A stretch of DNA of 5,915 nt from Acidobacteriota bacterium. Its GTDB lineage: Bacteria > Acidobacteriota > Thermoanaerobaculia > UBA5066. The notes below the pieces were generated by a model. It saw nothing but the letters and a program-made list of their open reading frames with translations, had not been told where the DNA came from and did no database searches. The DNA lies in contig JAEUQS010000448.1 in assembly GCA_016789625.1 (NCBI GenBank), positions 1 through 5,915 of the forward strand, given 5' to 3'. The position numbers and the translations under genes were made by a program. Numbering within the stretch: position 1 is the first letter of the stretch; every line of letters starts with the position of its first letter. This document shows, one piece after another, positions 4,277-5,915 of the stretch.

Positions 4277-5915
4277 GCCTCACGCGCACTCATTCGGGCG
4301 CGCTCCGCAAGGAGCACGCGGGTACCACGGTTCGCCTTCTCGGCTGGGTCAATCGCCGCCGCGACTACGGCGAGCTCGTCTTCATCGATCTCCGCGACCG
4401 TTCGGGCATCGCCCAGGTCGTCTTCGACGCGCGGCTCCTTCCGAGCCACGCCGTCCTCGAGCTGGCCAAGGAGCTCCGCTCGGAGTTCGTGCTCGAGGTG
4501 GTGGGGGAGGTCGTCGCGCGCGAGAAGGACGCCGTGAATCCCGACCTCGCGACCGGCGAGGTCGAGGTGCGCGCGACGGGTCTGACGATTCTGAACCGGG
4601 CCGACACGCCTCCGTTCCCGATCGAGGACGGCATCCGGGCTTCCGAGGACCTGCGTCTCAAGTACCGCTACCTGGACCTGCGCCGTCCCGAGATGGCCGG
4701 CAAGTTCATCCAGCGGAGCGAGGTGACGTTCGAGATCCGCAGGATCCTCCACTCCGAAGGTTTCCTCGAGCTCGAGACGCCGATCCTCACGAAGTCGACG
4801 CCCGAGGGCGCCCGCGACTTCCTCGTGCCCTCTCGTGTCCACCCTGGCCAGTTCTACGCACTCCCGCAGTCGCCGCAGCTCTTCAAGCAGCTCTTCATGG
4901 TGGCGGGGCTCGAGCGCTACTACCAGATCGCCCGCTGCTTCCGCGACGAAGACCTTCGCGCCGACCGCCAGCCCGAGTTCACGCAGGTGGACCTCGAGAT
5001 GTCGTTCCCGAGCGAGGAGGAGATCTACGCTCTCATCGAGAAGATCTTCGTGGCCGTGTTCCCGAAGGCCGGCATTCCCTGCGTCGCGCCGTTCCCGCGC
5101 ATGAAGTACGACGAGGCCATGGAGCGCTTCGGCATCGACCGGCCCGACACGCGCTTCGGGCTCGAGCTGAAGACCCTGGACCTCTCGATGGCTCCATCGG
5201 AGGTGCTCCGGAGCGCCGAGGCCGTGAAGGCCTTCGCGATTCCCGGCGGCGCCGCGTTCGCGAGGAAGCGCCTCGACGACCTCGAGATCGCGGCGAAGCA
5301 GCTCGGCGCGGGCGGGCTCGTGTGGGTCAAGCTCGTGGACGCCACCTCCTGGAACTCCAACGCCAAGAAGCTCCTCGACGACGCGACCATCACGGCGCTG
5401 CGGCTCGAGCTCGGGGCCGGCGACGGGGACCTCGTGCTCCTCGTGGCGGGGAAGAGGAAGACGGCCAACGACGTCCTCGGCAACCTGCGCGTCGCGATCG
5501 CCAAAGAGGAGAAGCTCATTCCGGAGGGACGCTACGACTTCCTCTGGGTGACGGACTTCCCGCTCTTCGAATGGCACGCGGACGACAATCGCTACTACGC
5601 GACGCACCACCCGTTCACGTCGCCCAACGAAGAGGATCTGCCGCTCCTCGATTCGGACCCGTCGAAGGTCCGCTCGCGGGCGTACGACGTGGTGCTCAAC
5701 GGCATGGAGCTCGGCGGCGGCTCGATCCGTATCCACCAGCAGGACGTGCAGTCCCGCGTGTTCTCGCTCCTCGGCATCACGCCCGAGGAGGCCCGCGGCA
5801 AGTTCGGGTTCCTGCTCGACGCGTTCCGCTTCGGCGCTCCGCCGCACGGAGGCCTCGCGTTGGGGCTCGACCGCATGTGCATGATCCTCTCGGGCTCGCC
5901 TTCGATTCGCGACGT
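4273..5915 (+). CDS. aspS: Aspartate--tRNA ligase, bacterial type (3' end cut off by window)
   Basis: AspRS charges tRNA-Asp, and in some bacteria also tRNA-Asn, with aspartate. The start is GTG, overlapping the hisS TGA as GTGA; the AAAGG at 4256-4260 is a modest ribosome binding site 12 bases away. Residue 1 aligns with the family N-terminus and no nearby in-frame ATG competes. The 547 visible residues comprise the OB-fold anticodon domain (1-105, GWVNRRRDYG at 24-33), motif 1 (163-179, GFLELETPILTKSTPEG), QSPQLFKQ (199-206), motif 2 (215-238, with FRDEDLRADRQPEF), a GAD-type insert (about 285-420) typical of bacterial AspRS, HHPFTSP (445-451), GGGSIRIH (481-488) and motif 3 GLALGLDRM (527-535). 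Probably 30-50 residues are missing. The insert is compact, as in Thermus. Residues Y32 and D86 stand at positions linked to tRNA-Asn discrimination. Confidence 0.98.
   Translation, partial: MSLTRTHSGALRKEHAGTTVRLLGWVNRRRDYGELVFIDLRDRSGIAQVVFDARLLPSHAVLELAKELRSEFVLEVVGEVVAREKDAVNPDLATGEVEVRATGLTILNRADTPPFPIEDGIRASEDLRLKYRYLDLRRPEMAGKFIQRSEVTFEIRRILHSEGFLELETPILTKSTPEGARDFLVPSRVHPGQFYALPQSPQLFKQLFMVAGLERYYQIARCFRDEDLRADRQPEFTQVDLEMSFPSEEEIYALIEKIFVAVFPKAGIPCVAPFPRMKYDEAMERFGIDRPDTRFGLELKTLDLSMAPSEVLRSAEAVKAFAIPGGAAFARKRLDDLEIAAKQLGAGGLVWVKLVDATSWNSNAKKLLDDATITALRLELGAGDGDLVLLVAGKRKTANDVLGNLRVAIAKEEKLIPEGRYDFLWVTDFPLFEWHADDNRYYATHHPFTSPNEEDLPLLDSDPSKVRSRAYDVVLNGMELGGGSIRIHQQDVQSRVFSLLGITPEEARGKFGFLLDAFRFGAPPHGGLALGLDRMCMILSGSPSIRD

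Noticed and set aside
3961..5847. A 628-codon open frame on the minus strand opposite hisS and aspS
   Set aside because: It is fully antisense to two unmistakable synthetase genes. Its composition is rich in Glu, Arg, Leu, Val and His, as expected when GC-rich coding DNA is read backwards, and it shows no family motif. Long antisense frames are common at this base composition.

Overview
This window is a stretch of a strongly GC-rich bacterial chromosome, with G or C at most third codon positions. All genes lie on the + strand and all are core housekeeping genes. The gene content and motifs are bacterial. The very high GC, the hisS-aspS coupling and the Thermus-like features of AspRS would fit a GC-rich lineage such as Acidobacteriota or a deltaproteobacterial-type group. 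That placement is inference, because nothing here is diagnostic.

Layout. Positions 1-303 hold the last 100 residues of an M17 leucyl aminopeptidase (pepA). After 15 bases comes a complete recN (319-2118), the SMC-like ATPase of double-strand-break repair. An intergenic region of 370 bases (2119-2488) follows. It holds two hairpins just behind recN (a possible terminator), a relatively AT-rich patch with one DnaA-box-like 9-mer, a 7-bp-arm inverted repeat, a repeat and hairpin cluster, and an extended -10-like element so close to the next start codon that the transcript may be leaderless. Then come three tightly packed genes: a gamma-class carbonic anhydrase-like hexapeptide protein (2489-3004), hisS (3014-4276) and aspS (4273 to the window edge). 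The hisS ribosome binding site overlaps the carbonic anhydrase stop codon, and the aspS GTG start overlaps the hisS TGA by four bases, so the three genes look like one translationally coupled operon.

How the genes work together. HisRS and AspRS charge tRNA-His and tRNA-Asp for translation, and joining them in one operon is a known arrangement. The carbonic anhydrase-like protein has no evident link to aminoacylation and probably only shares their promoter. PepA (peptide turnover) and RecN (repair) seem to form the end of a separate upstream transcription unit.

I found no mobile element, CRISPR array, tRNA, rRNA, toxin-antitoxin pair or defence gene, and nothing that amounts to a previously undescribed system. 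The points most worth a second look are the altered Q-loop motif and internal insertion in RecN, the unusual tRNA-discrimination positions in AspRS, and the structured intergenic region with its possible leaderless start.
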